Part shown: piece after piece, positions 43,746 to 52,141 of the stretch
Position numbering within the stretch: position 1 is the first letter of the stretch
Layout of the letters: each line of letters opens with the position of its first letter
DNA from: Oscillospiraceae bacterium NTUH-002-81
Lineage (GTDB): Bacteria > Bacillota > Clostridia > Lachnospirales > Lachnospiraceae
Direction: 5' to 3'
DNA: 64,000 bases
NCBI GenBank assembly: GCA_032620915.1
Contig: CP136052.1
Span: forward strand, 651,001-715,000
Position numbers and translations under genes: made by a program
Notes under the pieces: generated by a model
Told to the model about the DNA's origin: nothing
Databases searched by the model: none
Seen by the model: the letters and a program-made list of their open reading frames with translations, nothing else

Positions 43746-45218
43746 TCATAATTCTATCTCGTGTTTCTTTCTCTGTATGTCCATTGGCTGTTCTCTGTGA
43801 CGCAGTGCGGTATCTACAGCATTCTGTACCTGCCGAAGCCGTATGACTTCCTCCCGCAGCGGCTTGTGCTGTGGGGACAGCCCGGCATACTCTGCTTTTA
43901 ATTGTGCATATTCCTGTTTCCATGCTTTCAGGGCAATGGGTTCTCCATCCAGCTTTTCTTTCAGAATACGGCGGGCGGCATAAAACAGCCGCAGGTCTGC
44001 GCCGTGGGCTTCTTCAAATTTTTCCCTCTGTTTCTTAAATTTGATAGTGTTCAGTTCCGTATGAACAGGCTTTAGACGCTGGTAATTTTCACCCTGCCGT
44101 ATCAATTCCTCTAATTCTTTCATCCGGGCGGATTTTTCTTTCATGGAGCCGCCCAGCGTTTCAAATTCCCCGCTGACAGTGGAAAGACGTTCCTGCAAAT
44201 CTTCCAGCGTAAACAGCTTGTTTTCTGTCAGATAATTGACCGCTTCCGCAAACTGTTTTAGGTTGCCGGTTCTGGCTTTATTGCTCCATGCCCCAGCATT
44301 TCGTTCATCATAATAAGCGATCAGCAGGTCGGCAAGGCTGGGTGTCTGGGGTTTGGAAAGTTCTTCTTTTACTTCTGCCATCCAGCCGAACAGGGCTTTG
44401 ATTTTCTTGCGTACATCCTGCATGAGCCGGTTAGTGGCTTTAATCCAGCGGTTCAGTTCCCCTTTCTCGGTGCGGATGCCTTTTGCTTCCATCTGCCGGA
44501 CGTTGGCTCCCTCATGGACAGTAGGTATCAGGTCAACCCCCTGCCGCACATAGGAGCGGTGGTCGATACGCACATCCAGCCCCTTTTCTTCAAATTTCCC
44601 ATTGCATAACACGCTCCATGCTTCCCGCCAGCGTTCCAGCGTTTCCGGCTCGTGCCAGTCGGTGGTATGGACAGCGTTAAACACATAATCGCCGTTCTTA
44701 TCCCGGACACGGTTTCCATCTTCATCAAGGATATATTCCCGCCGCTGTTTCTGTCCCCATGTACCATCAGGATTCAAGGGGCGCATGGTTGTCATTACAT
44801 GGAAATGTGGGTTGGGGATACCGCCCTTTTCCTTGTCCGGGGTGTGAAAGGCAAGGTCGGCAATCATACCATTTGCCACAAACTGCTCCTGCACAAACTT
44901 CCTCGCCAGCTCTATATTTTCTTCCATCGTCAATTCATTCTGCATAGCAATGTCAAAAGAATAGGCAAGCTGGGCTTTGGGGTGCTTCTCACATTTCTCC
45001 ACGGCGTTCCAGAGGGCTGCCCGGTCAAGATATTCTTCCGGGGCATGGGGCGGCAGCATGATTTCACAAGCAATCACACCGCCTTTTCTCGTGTAGTCGC
45101 TGACCTCTCCATAGTAGCTGCTGAAAAGACGTTCCCCGGAACGGTAGGCTGCGCTGGCAATGGCGCTCTGACCGGCACTTCGTTTAATCTGGTCGATTGA
45201 AAAATGATAAAGTGCTAT
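43746..45218 (-). CDS. MobA/MobL (MobQ-type) relaxase of the inner element, no canonical start codon
   Basis: Relaxase of about 490 aa. The catalytic Tyr (residue 25, ASAAYRSGERL) and the first motif LYHFSIDQIKRSAGQSAIAS lie upstream of the first in-frame ATG (45077), so translation must begin near 45218. The codon there is ATA, where homologues have ATG, and the preceding in-frame stop excludes an earlier start. Motif III is NPHFHVMTTMR. The C-terminal half is coiled coil. Either ATA/AUA is used (GGTGACTAAGG upstream gives a weak ribosome-binding site), or the base is a mutation or error. Confidence 0.88.
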   Translation of the reverse strand: MALYHFSIDQIKRSAGQSAIASAAYRSGERLFSSYYGEVSDYTRKGGVIACEIMLPPHAPEEYLDRAALWNAVEKCEKHPKAQLAYSFDIAMQNELTMEENIELARKFVQEQFVANGMIADLAFHTPDKEKGGIPNPHFHVMTTMRPLNPDGTWGQKQRREYILDEDGNRVRDKNGDYVFNAVHTTDWHEPETLERWREAWSVLCNGKFEEKGLDVRIDHRSYVRQGVDLIPTVHEGANVRQMEAKGIRTEKGELNRWIKATNRLMQDVRKKIKALFGWMAEVKEELSKPQTPSLADLLIAYYDERNAGAWSNKARTGNLKQFAEAVNYLTENKLFTLEDLQERLSTVSGEFETLGGSMKEKSARMKELEELIRQGENYQRLKPVHTELNTIKFKKQREKFEEAHGADLRLFYAARRILKEKLDGEPIALKAWKQEYAQLKAEYAGLSPQHKPLREEVIRLRQVQNAVDTALRHREQPMDIQRKKHEIEL

Positions 45219-45220
45219 CC

Positions 45221-45538
45221 TTAGTCACCGCCTTTCTCCTGCGCTGTACTCCGGCTGTGGCTCTCCATAGCGGACTGGATGAGCTGTACCGATTGCGGCA
45301 GGTGCAGGAGATTATCCATCAGGGAATAAAATTCTGTTTCGGTCAGCTCCTTTGTCTGTGGCACAATGCTCTCAATGGCTGCCCCGTGGGTAATCAGCCG
45401 GTGCGTCCGCTGTTTCCGGGAGCCGCTTTCCAGATATGCCTGCCGGTTTTTCAAACGCTGCATTTTCCGTTTTTCCTGTTCCAGCAGGACGGTGGTTTTT
45501 TCATATTCTCTTTTTAACTGTTCTAAAGATTTTCCCAT
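45221..45538 (-). CDS. DUF3847 family mobilization accessory protein
   Basis: Protein of 105 aa with N-terminal coiled coil and SRKQRTHRLITHGAAIES, homologous to 36196-36495. It ends two bases before the relaxase, so the two are translated from one message. ATG 45538 follows GAAAGGATG. Likely accessory protein for oriT processing. Confidence 0.78.
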   Translation of the reverse strand: MGKSLEQLKREYEKTTVLLEQEKRKMQRLKNRQAYLESGSRKQRTHRLITHGAAIESIVPQTKELTETEFYSLMDNLLHLPQSVQLIQSAMESHSRSTAQEKGGD

Positions 45539-45589
45539 GTTCTCACATCCTTTCTTTCAGATAAAAATAGTGTCTTCGACACTTCAACT

Positions 45590-46850
45590 CCCCCTGCCCC
45601 TCAATCATGAGGGATAGGGGTTTCTTTTTGCTTCATTTTGCTTCATAATGGTCTTATGAATATCTTACAAAAAATTTTTATCGAACATTATGAAGAAATG
45701 ATTTATCTTCAACATCCTCGTGATGCTATTGTTGAGAATGTAGAAAAAATGATTCATTGTGGCGATCCATCTTATGGTGGCGCCATGTATATTTGTCCCA
45801 ATTGTGGTAATTTCAAATTTACTGCTTTTCGTTGTCATTCTCGCTTCTGTCCAACTTGTGGTAACATGTATTCCATTGACAGAACTACTGCTATGTCTTT
45901 TAAGATTATTGATGTACAACATCGGCATTGTGTTTTTACCATTGATGATTCTTTGCGGCCTTTTTTTCTTAAAGACCGTTCTCTTCTTAACTGCCTTTTT
46001 TCGGCAGTCAACAGCGTGATTTCTCGTATGTTCCATAAAGAAAATAAATCTGAATTATTTACTCCTGGATTTATTTGCGTCCTTCATACCTTTGGCAGAG
46101 ATTTAAAATGGAATCCTCACATTCACTGCCTTGTTTCTGAAGGTGGTGTTGGTAATACTCTTTCCTGGCGACACTTCAAACATTTTAACTATCATTTTTT
46201 ACGTGATGCGTTCCAAACTGCTCTTTTAAATGAACTCCATCAAAAAATAGGTCCAGCTTTCAAAAAAGTAAAATCTGCTATCTATGCAAAAGATAAAAAT
46301 GGTTTTTATGTTCGCGCCATGCCTAACAAGTGTAATCCTTCTCAGGTTATCAAATATATCGGTCGTTATCTTGGCAGACCTGTTATTGCTACTTCTCGCA
46401 TTGATTCTTACGATGGTGATTTTGTCACCTTCCATTACAACCGTCATGAAGACAATAAACTTATTACAGAAACTGTTCCTGTTTTGGAATTCATTGACCG
46501 CTTAACACAACACATCCCTGAAAAACATTTTAAAATGATTCGCTATTATGGTATTTACGCTCGTCACCGTAATTCTGACAATTTTTTACGAAAAGCCATT
46601 TCCAGAGAAAAACATAACTTTTTTCTTTCACTCAATAGGTGACGTGATTCAATCTTACATTCTTTTGGTTACGATCCTTTAAAATGTCCGAACTGTGGAA
46701 AAACCATGCTATTTTTAGAACTATATTTTAATCATAATCCTGTTCCTTTGCATGAATTATACGAAAAGGCTATGCAAAAACATAGATGTCGTTCGCCTGC
46801 CTCGTTTTCATATCTTCCAAAACCTCTTTTCTCATGATAAACTCAATATA
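45590..46850 (+). mobile_element. IS91-like insertion sequence (approximate limits)
   Basis: AT-rich segment with a single transposase remnant, unlike the GC-rich relaxase genes on its left. A hairpin CCCCTGCCCCTCA/TGAGGGATAGGGG (about 45590-45622) lies at its left side, as expected for a rolling-circle element terminus. Ends are not defined because IS91-type elements lack terminal inverted repeats and target duplications. Confidence 0.6.
45656..46837 (+). pseudogene. IS91-family (HUH, Y1/Y2-type) transposase with in-frame stop
   Basis: N-terminal zinc finger (CPNCGNFKF ... CHSRFCPTCG, about 49-75), HUH motif NPHIHCLVSEGG (about 152-163), and the tyrosine helix QVIKYIGRYLGRP. The frame stops at TGA 46640-46642 where homologues usually have Trp, and then stays open with family-like sequence including a second Cys pair (KCPNCGKTMLF) to 46837. 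A single G-to-A change explains the break. It separates DUF3847 from the rest of the inner element's accessory genes and is probably inactive. Confidence 0.85.
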
Positions 46851-46872
46851 TCTTAAGAACGGAGGCCACACT

Positions 46873-47067
46873 ATGAAACGTATAACAGAAGCAGAACTCG
46901 CAAAGGAACTAAGGGAACAGTACATTAAAAATCCACCGGAAGGTATGACTTCTAAAGAAGTCCATGACATGAGTGACGACGAACTTCTGGATATGGATTA
47001 TTTCTTACATGAATTTGATAACCTTGATGATGACGATTTTGGTGAAGAGGGCTTTTACATCTTTTAA
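46873..47067 (+). CDS. Small acidic protein of unknown function
   Basis: Protein of 64 aa (MKRITEAELAKELREQYIKN...) with a very acidic C-terminus (DDDDFGEEG). GGAGG is seven bases before ATG 46873 and a terminator follows, so it is probably real. No family recognised. It sits between the IS91 remnant and the oriT region. Confidence 0.6.
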   Translation: MKRITEAELAKELREQYIKNPPEGMTSKEVHDMSDDELLDMDYFLHEFDNLDDDDFGEEGFYIF

Positions 47068-47089
47068 TCCAAACCGTCTGATTCACTAT

Positions 47090-47114
47090 GCCCGCTTTTG
47101 AGCGGGCTATTTTA
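47090..47114 (+). terminator. Terminator after the small acidic protein
   Basis: GCCCGC (47090-47095) and GCGGGC (47102-47107) form the stem, followed by TATTTT. Confidence 0.7.
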
Positions 47115-47520
47115 GTCCCCAAGTTCTCCGAAAGGAGAACTTTCCTATAAAGTAAAGAAAGACCATCCGCAGACGGTCAGTGTGTCGGTACTTCTATAAA
47201 ACCCGATGAAAAGGGAAAGACGCAAAGCGGATTTCTCTTTTCGGCGGGTACACAGGGGATAGCCGCTTTAGCGGCGCAAGGGAGCGCGGGTCTCCAGTGG
47301 AGACCTCAAAGTGCGAAGCGCTTTGAAGCGCCGACCGAGTCGGCAGACGAGAGAGCCACCTTGTCGGAGCGAAGCGAACGCAGACTTCCTCTGACTGCAA
47401 AAGCTGGCGGTCAGGGAAGCAGCTCCGCAGGACGCACGATACGGGTCTGAAAGACCTGTATAGAAGTGCGCCCTTAGTTCCTAAGGGATTTTTGGCTTCC
47501 TGCGCTTCCCCTGCAAAAAA
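47115..47520 (+). other. oriT region of the inner element (RSF1010/MobQ-like)
   Basis: ATACGGGTCT/AGACCTGTAT (47439-47448 with 47452-47461, one mismatch) is followed by AGAAGTGCGCCCTTAG, nearly the RSF1010 nick region TAAGTGCG/CCCT. Nick predicted between G47470 and C47471. Upstream are a perfect hairpin AAGTTCTCC-GAAA-GGAGAACTT (47120-47141) and short GC-rich repeats. No gene is seen in these 400 bases. A shared string GCAGGACGCA precedes the inverted repeat here and in the outer element. Confidence 0.78.
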
Positions 47521-47712
47521 TCAATCCTTTTCCCGGTCAGCCTTTCTCGCTGAACGCTTGGAAAGATACTTCGGGCAGTCAACCACAACCACCCGGAAGC
47601 TCTGTTTACATTGGTGCTGGCATTTCCGGCACAGTTCGTTGTAAGTGATACGGGTGCGGTCATTTAAGAAGAAAGACCATTCCAGCCGCCGCTTGTTGCT
47701 CATTCTCGCCAT
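47521..47712 (-). CDS. Small basic Cys-rich protein of IMEs
   Basis: Protein of 63 aa, homologous over its whole length to 36831-37022 (same Cys spacing CRKCQHQC...DCP, same basic end). It lies next to oriT in this element. Probably zinc-binding; function unknown. Confidence 0.7.
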   Translation of the reverse strand: MARMSNKRRLEWSFFLNDRTRITYNELCRKCQHQCKQSFRVVVVDCPKYLSKRSARKADREKD

Positions 47713-47858
47713 AACCGGCTCCTTTCTCCGTTTCTATCCGCTGTACGCAGATAGGCGGGTTTGGTGTAGCGTTTCGGTATCATTTTCAAGGTTTTTTCCC
47801 TCTGTATGCGCCTTTGGGAAAGGCGGCAGTATTGCAGATAGGAAATGATACTTTCCAT

Positions 47859-48083
47859 TTATTTGTTGCTTTTCGGTACGGTCTCGGAGCCTTTTGCCAT
47901 CCATTCAAAAAAAGCAATCTTGCTGACCTTGATAAGTCTGCCCCTGCGGAACGCTGGGAAGCCGGGGGTGTGTACCAGCTCATATGCGCTCACTCTTGAA
48001 ATTCCCATAATCCGCTGGATGTCTGCCACATCCAGAACCAGCGGTAAATCGTCATAGCTGCTCAATCTTTTTTTATCGTTCAT
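47859..48083 (-). CDS. Excisionase-like helix-turn-helix protein
   Basis: Protein of 74 aa with a MerR/Xis-type winged helix: LDVADIQRIMGISRVSAYEL, GFPAFRRGRLIKVSKIAFFEWM. ATG 48083 follows GGAGGAACAGA. Such proteins bind DNA near element ends and direct excision. It is divergent from the DUF6076 gene. Confidence 0.82.
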   Translation of the reverse strand: MNDKKRLSSYDDLPLVLDVADIQRIMGISRVSAYELVHTPGFPAFRRGRLIKVSKIAFFEWMAKGSETVPKSNK

Positions 48084-48319
48084 TCTGTTCCTCCCATAAA
48101 TCAAATAAGTTAAAATGCTTCCTGCTGCCGTTCTCCCCAAAAGCCGTTATCCTAAAAGCTACATCTCTGTAACTGCCCCATTCCTGTGGCGTTTCCCGGC
48201 ATTGGTGCGCTGGATGCGTCACTTCTCCTGCCGGTCATATCCCTTTTGGACGGTCATTCACTTGTCAAGGTACTGTTTAGTACGAAATTACCAACTGCAA
48301 TCATCATAGCGAACTAACC

Positions 48320-48348
48320 TTGACAAAACAATACTTCTGCGATACCAT
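48320..48348 (+). promoter_or_regulatory. Promoter for the DUF6076 gene
   Basis: TTGACA (48320-48325) and TACCAT (48343-48348) with a 17-base spacer. The same interval carries a frame that could extend the DUF6076 protein upstream, but a promoter here argues for a later start. Confidence 0.6.
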
Positions 48349-48407
48349 GAGTGTAACGGATATGATTGAATTATATAATTACCATAAGCAAAGGCAGGGG
48401 ATAAGAA

Positions 48408-49447
48408 TGGAAAACCAGTTTGTGCGGCATGAACCGTGTTTTGAGAGGATTTTGTTTGTCCTGACGCTGGACAAAAAGAAAATGAAAGAACGGATTTTGA
48501 TTGGGGAAGAACAGCAGATTCGCTTCCGGCTGGACGGGAGCAAAAGTGCAGAGGTGCTTTGTGATATGACACGCCCGCTGGGAACTTTTCTGATAAATTT
48601 TGAGCAGGACACGGACAGGGAATGGAACTTATATGGGCTTTCTCCGCTGCGTCAAGCCCTCCATTCCAACCGATGGAAACAGCCGGAGCTGGAACAGGCG
48701 GCAAGCGAATTTCTCTGGAAGAAATATCTTAGCAATGAACCTCTGAAAATGTATGTGGCGTTCCGTATCTGGAACAGTTATCTGCTTGCCAGAGAACCCC
48801 GTGACCGTAACGCTGCCTGTGACCGCTTCATGGATAAAATGAGCAGCCTGACCGGGGTATTCCATGATGGAGCCATGAGCTTTGATAAGGAGACAGGAAA
48901 ACCGAAACGCTTTCAGGCTGGCAGCCTTTATTTCAAAGGCGCACCGTCCGAAGATACCCGGCTTGACCTCTGGTTCCCGGAAAACCGGCGCACAGAAGAA
49001 TGTGTGTCTGCCTATGCGTCCCTCTATCCGCTTATAACCTATTACCTGAACCGACTGAATGATTGGGGGCTATGCTTCCGGCAGTGTAAGGTCTGCGGAA
49101 AATATTTTCTGGCAAAGAGCCAGCGGTATGAGCTGTGCAGCGACAAATGCCGCAAGGCGCAGGCACTTCAAAACAAGCGGGAGTTTGACGAACGAGCCAG
49201 AGAAAATAACTATGATTTACTTTATAAAAATGAGTGCCAGAACTGGCGCAACAAAATCAACCGGGCAAAGAATACCAACGGCTTTCCAGCTGACCGTCTG
49301 GAAAAAATACAAGCTACCTTTGCTGACTTCAAGAAAGAAGCATTGCAGAGAAAAAAGGCTGTAAAAACAGGAACAGCCAGCCCGAAAGAATTTACGGACT
49401 GGCTGTATCAGCAGAGTAATGTAATTGTGGAGCTGACAGATTATTAA
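48408..49447 (+). CDS. DUF6076 domain protein with Cys-rich zinc ribbon
   Basis: Protein of about 346 aa. A long alpha/beta N-terminal region of unknown fold is followed by a zinc-ribbon-like segment (QCKVCGKYFLAKS ... ELCSDKCRKAQ) resembling CGNR-type ribbons and a helical C-terminus. ATG 48408 after AGGGGATA is preferred over ATG 48348, which overlaps the promoter. DUF6076 proteins are common in mobilizable elements of Firmicutes; role unknown. Confidence 0.72.
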
Positions 49448-49463
49448 AAAATGTTTGTCAGCT

Positions 49464-49954
49464 TTATGGCAGTGCAAATTTATATCCGATACCGGTAACG
49501 CTTTTGATATAATCAGGATCGCCCGGTTCTGTCTTTAACTTTTTCCGCAGATTGCATACATGGTTATTGATGGCTTTCCGGGAATAGTAGGTGTAATCTT
49601 CGTTCCAAACCAAATCCATGATAACCTCATAGGTAAATACCCGGTTCGGGTTCATAATGAGCAGAAGCAGGATGTCGAACTCTTTTATAGTCAGGGCGAT
49701 TTCCTGCTCATGAACAATCACACGCCTGTATTCCAGACAGATGTATAAATCGCCCTCTTGAAATTCCGTAAGCGGACTGTCTTGCTTCCAGTTGTGCTTT
49801 AAGTGAAAACACATAGTTTCAGTTCTTGTTTTCGTTGTCCTTTCAAGAAGATACTGTGCAAGCTCCTCCTGTTGCCTTTCATCAAGCAGAAGTATCAACT
49901 TTTCTCCAATCGCTCTGCCGGATTCAGATATATCAAATACAGCTAATTTCCCAT
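49464..49954 (-). pseudogene. Winged-helix DNA-binding protein (no receiver), probably frameshifted near the start
   Basis: C-terminal OmpR/PhoB-type winged helix (LTIKEFDILLLLIMNPNRVF ... YIKSVTGIGYKF) without a receiver domain. From ATG 49954 (AGGTG upstream) the frame stops after three codons. Adding one A in GGGAAATTA joins it to KLAVFDISESGRAIGEKL and the rest, about 163 aa in total. Without this repair the first start would be TTG 49898. Likely regulator of the cargo or transfer genes; not a complete two-component regulator. Confidence 0.65.
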
Positions 49955-50061
49955 ATTTTCACCTCACAATTAACTCTTTATATCTGCTGTACGACGGCTT
50001 TTTTTTCTTTTGCTGTCGAGTGGCAGATGCTTCATACTATGTCAATTTCAAAAAGTTCTCT

Positions 50062-50559
50062 TTATCCTTTATTACTTTTCTGTTTTGTCTGATGTAAAAG
50101 CAAGATAACCAAAACAGAAATAGCTATACTGCATAGAATGTATGTCCAATTAAAATATGATAGATTGATTAAATTCTGTGCTGATTGATTTTTAATGAGG
50201 TTTGTGTATGGCGCGTTACTCTTAATCGCTTCCATAACTCCTAAAACATTTATCGGGCTTAAATTGTATAAGTACGCACCAAATAAATATATCGCTACCT
50301 TTTCAACAATGGACGGTATTAAAATAGCCAATGCAGAAAGCCATAATGGACATTGCTTGTGGGATTTCTGTAAATATACTGCCCCCAAAAGATATGGCAA
50401 TATCGCAAGGCAACAGCCCAAAAGGACAATATTCTGATGAAGCCCAAAGAGGGCGAAGAATACACGGATAAAAAGATATGTTCCAAATATAATCAACCAA
50501 TCAATGAGCAAGCCTTTTATTGGCGTGCGCTCTTTTATTGTTTCGTTTTGTAACTGCAT
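50062..50559 (-). CDS. Multi-pass membrane protein of unknown function
   Basis: Protein of 165 aa with about four hydrophobic helices (about 17-35, 45-62, 72-95, 138-156) and an AT-rich coding sequence. The ribosome-binding site is weak, so the start at 50559 is uncertain. No family recognised. A neighbour of the winged-helix gene in a low-GC cargo region. Confidence 0.6.
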   Translation of the reverse strand: MQLQNETIKERTPIKGLLIDWLIIFGTYLFIRVFFALFGLHQNIVLLGCCLAILPYLLGAVYLQKSHKQCPLWLSALAILIPSIVEKVAIYLFGAYLYNLSPINVLGVMEAIKSNAPYTNLIKNQSAQNLINLSYFNWTYILCSIAISVLVILLLHQTKQKSNKG

Positions 50560-50568
50560 TTCATTACG

Positions 50569-50606
50569 TATAATCCAATTATCCTCTTTTGAGGGTAATG
50601 GATTAT
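50569..50606. terminator. Hairpin between the membrane protein gene and IS110
   Basis: ATAATCCAATTATCCTC pairs with GAGGGTAATGGATTAT with two mismatches (about 50570-50606). It could be a promoter-proximal operator of the membrane protein gene or a terminator; no long T-run is present. Confidence 0.4.
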
Positions 50607-50619
50607 TCCCCTTTCTCCC

Positions 50620-50845
50620 AATCTCTTGGGCTTTATTGAATACTCCATTATAATAATTACAGCACTGTGGATCTGTACCTATTTCATTACGGCTTTGACT
50701 GTTCCGAGGTGACTCAGACCACAGCTTTTCGTCTACTACTGGTAATTAGTTTGTTAACGCATGACGTTTGTATTTACGTGATTACGCAGCCGAATTCTCT
50801 GTGGAAGACAGCAGTGCTAAATATCTTATAAGGAGGCTTATTTCT
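50620..50845 (+). ncRNA. Candidate IS110 bridge RNA region (noncoding end upstream of transposase)
   Basis: In IS110-group elements the noncoding end upstream of the transposase encodes a structured bridge RNA that pairs with target and donor. This 225-base noncoding stretch has hairpin potential (GCACTGTGGATCTG; GAGGTGACTC; CTGTGGAAGACAGCAG) and no reading frame. Identification rests on position only; loops were not resolved. Confidence 0.35.
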
Positions 50846-52021
50846 ATGACCATGTACTTTGTTGGAATCGATATTTCCAAGTACAAGCACGACTGTTGCA
50901 TCATATCAGCAGCCAACCAGAAAGTTGTTTCAAAGTTTACTTTCAAAAATGATAAGTCCGGTTTTGAACAACTAAATCTTATCTTAAATTCACTCTCCAC
51001 TCCTGAGGATATAAAAATAGGGTTTGAATCAACTGCCCATTATGCCCTCAATCTTGAACTCTTCCTTGAAAATGCCAACCACAGCTTCATGGAAATTAAT
51101 CCAGTTTTAATCAAGGATTTCAAGAAGTCTCAGACTCTCCGACGCACCAAAACCGATTCTATCGACTGCGAGTTAATAGCCCGTTGGTTAATGACTGTTG
51201 AATACAAACCCCATTCAAAAGGATTTTACCACGCTTATTCCTTAAAGTCATTAACTCGTTTACGGGACAGGCTGGTTCGCCAGCGTTCTTTTTATCTTGT
51301 TAAAATTACAAACGTTCTTGACCACACCTTTCCAGAGTTCAAACCGTTCTTCCATGAGCGTTTATCTAAAACTGCCTTATACCTCCTTGAAAACTACGGC
51401 TCCGCTGAAAAGATAGCAAGAATGAATTCCGCATCCTATGAGAAACTTCGATCCATTTCCAGAGGAAAATTTTCTCCCCAGCAGTTTATTCGCTTGAAAG
51501 AACTTGCCGCTAATACAGTCGGTGTAAACAACTCTATCTTCGATGTAGAACTTAATAGTCTGCTGACCTTATACAAGTCCCTTGTAGATGAAATCAAAAC
51601 ATTAGAAAGCGAAATCAACAGACTGGTAGATGAAGTGCATCCACACTATATGTCCATTCCAGGTATCGGTCCTATATCCGCTGCTATCATTTACGCTGAA
51701 TATGGTGATATTTCAAACTTCTCCAGTCCTAACCAGATGCTTGCTTTTGCCGGAATAGAACCCAGCGTACATGAGTCAGGAACTGAAGCATATAATGGCA
51801 AGATGGTAAAACACGGTTCCTCACAGCTACGATATGTGCTTATCAACTGCTGTCTGCCGTTGATACGGTTTGATGTGACATTTGCTACATACTATGCCAG
51901 AAAACGTTCAGAGAACAAGCCTCACCGGGTTGCTATCACTCATGTAGCTAAGAAGCTTGTCAGAGTCATCTATGCATTGGAGAGTCAAGATATCGACTTT
52001 GACCCAAAGAAACTTCGATGA
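50846..52021 (+). CDS. IS110 family transposase (recombinase)
   Basis: 391 aa. N-terminal RuvC-like DEDD domain: YFVGIDISKYKHD, FESTAHY, and RRTKTDSIDCELIARWL. C-terminal Tnp20 domain with SIPGIGPISAAIIYAEYGDI and the conserved serine region HGSSQLRYVLINC. AAGGAGG lies nine bases before ATG 50846. The frame is intact, so the element may be active. AT-rich, like the neighbouring cargo. Confidence 0.93.
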   Translation: MTMYFVGIDISKYKHDCCIISAANQKVVSKFTFKNDKSGFEQLNLILNSLSTPEDIKIGFESTAHYALNLELFLENANHSFMEINPVLIKDFKKSQTLRRTKTDSIDCELIARWLMTVEYKPHSKGFYHAYSLKSLTRLRDRLVRQRSFYLVKITNVLDHTFPEFKPFFHERLSKTALYLLENYGSAEKIARMNSASYEKLRSISRGKFSPQQFIRLKELAANTVGVNNSIFDVELNSLLTLYKSLVDEIKTLESEINRLVDEVHPHYMSIPGIGPISAAIIYAEYGDISNFSSPNQMLAFAGIEPSVHESGTEAYNGKMVKHGSSQLRYVLINCCLPLIRFDVTFATYYARKRSENKPHRVAITHVAKKLVRVIYALESQDIDFDPKKLR

Positions 52022-52046
52022 GCTCATGTTCATAAGTTAACACCCT

Positions 52047-52080
52047 CCATCTGAAATACGCTATTTTCAGATGGTTTATT
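52047..52080 (+). terminator. Terminator after IS110
   Basis: CCATCTGAAA (52047-52056) pairs with TTTTCAGATGG (52064-52074, one bulge), followed by TTTATT. Confidence 0.75.
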
Positions 52081-52141
52081 AAGGTTACCCTTTTTTATAA
52101 ACCATAAAATTCCAAAAAAACACTTGACTGTTTATAGTTTG

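Larger units (their letters stand above)
50607..52046 (+). mobile_element. IS110-family insertion sequence (approximate limits)
   Basis: One DEDD transposase with about 240 noncoding bases before it and short noncoding DNA after it. No terminal inverted repeats are visible, as is usual for the family. Short GTTAAC strings occur near 50754 and 52037 and could lie at or near the ends. Confidence 0.6.
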
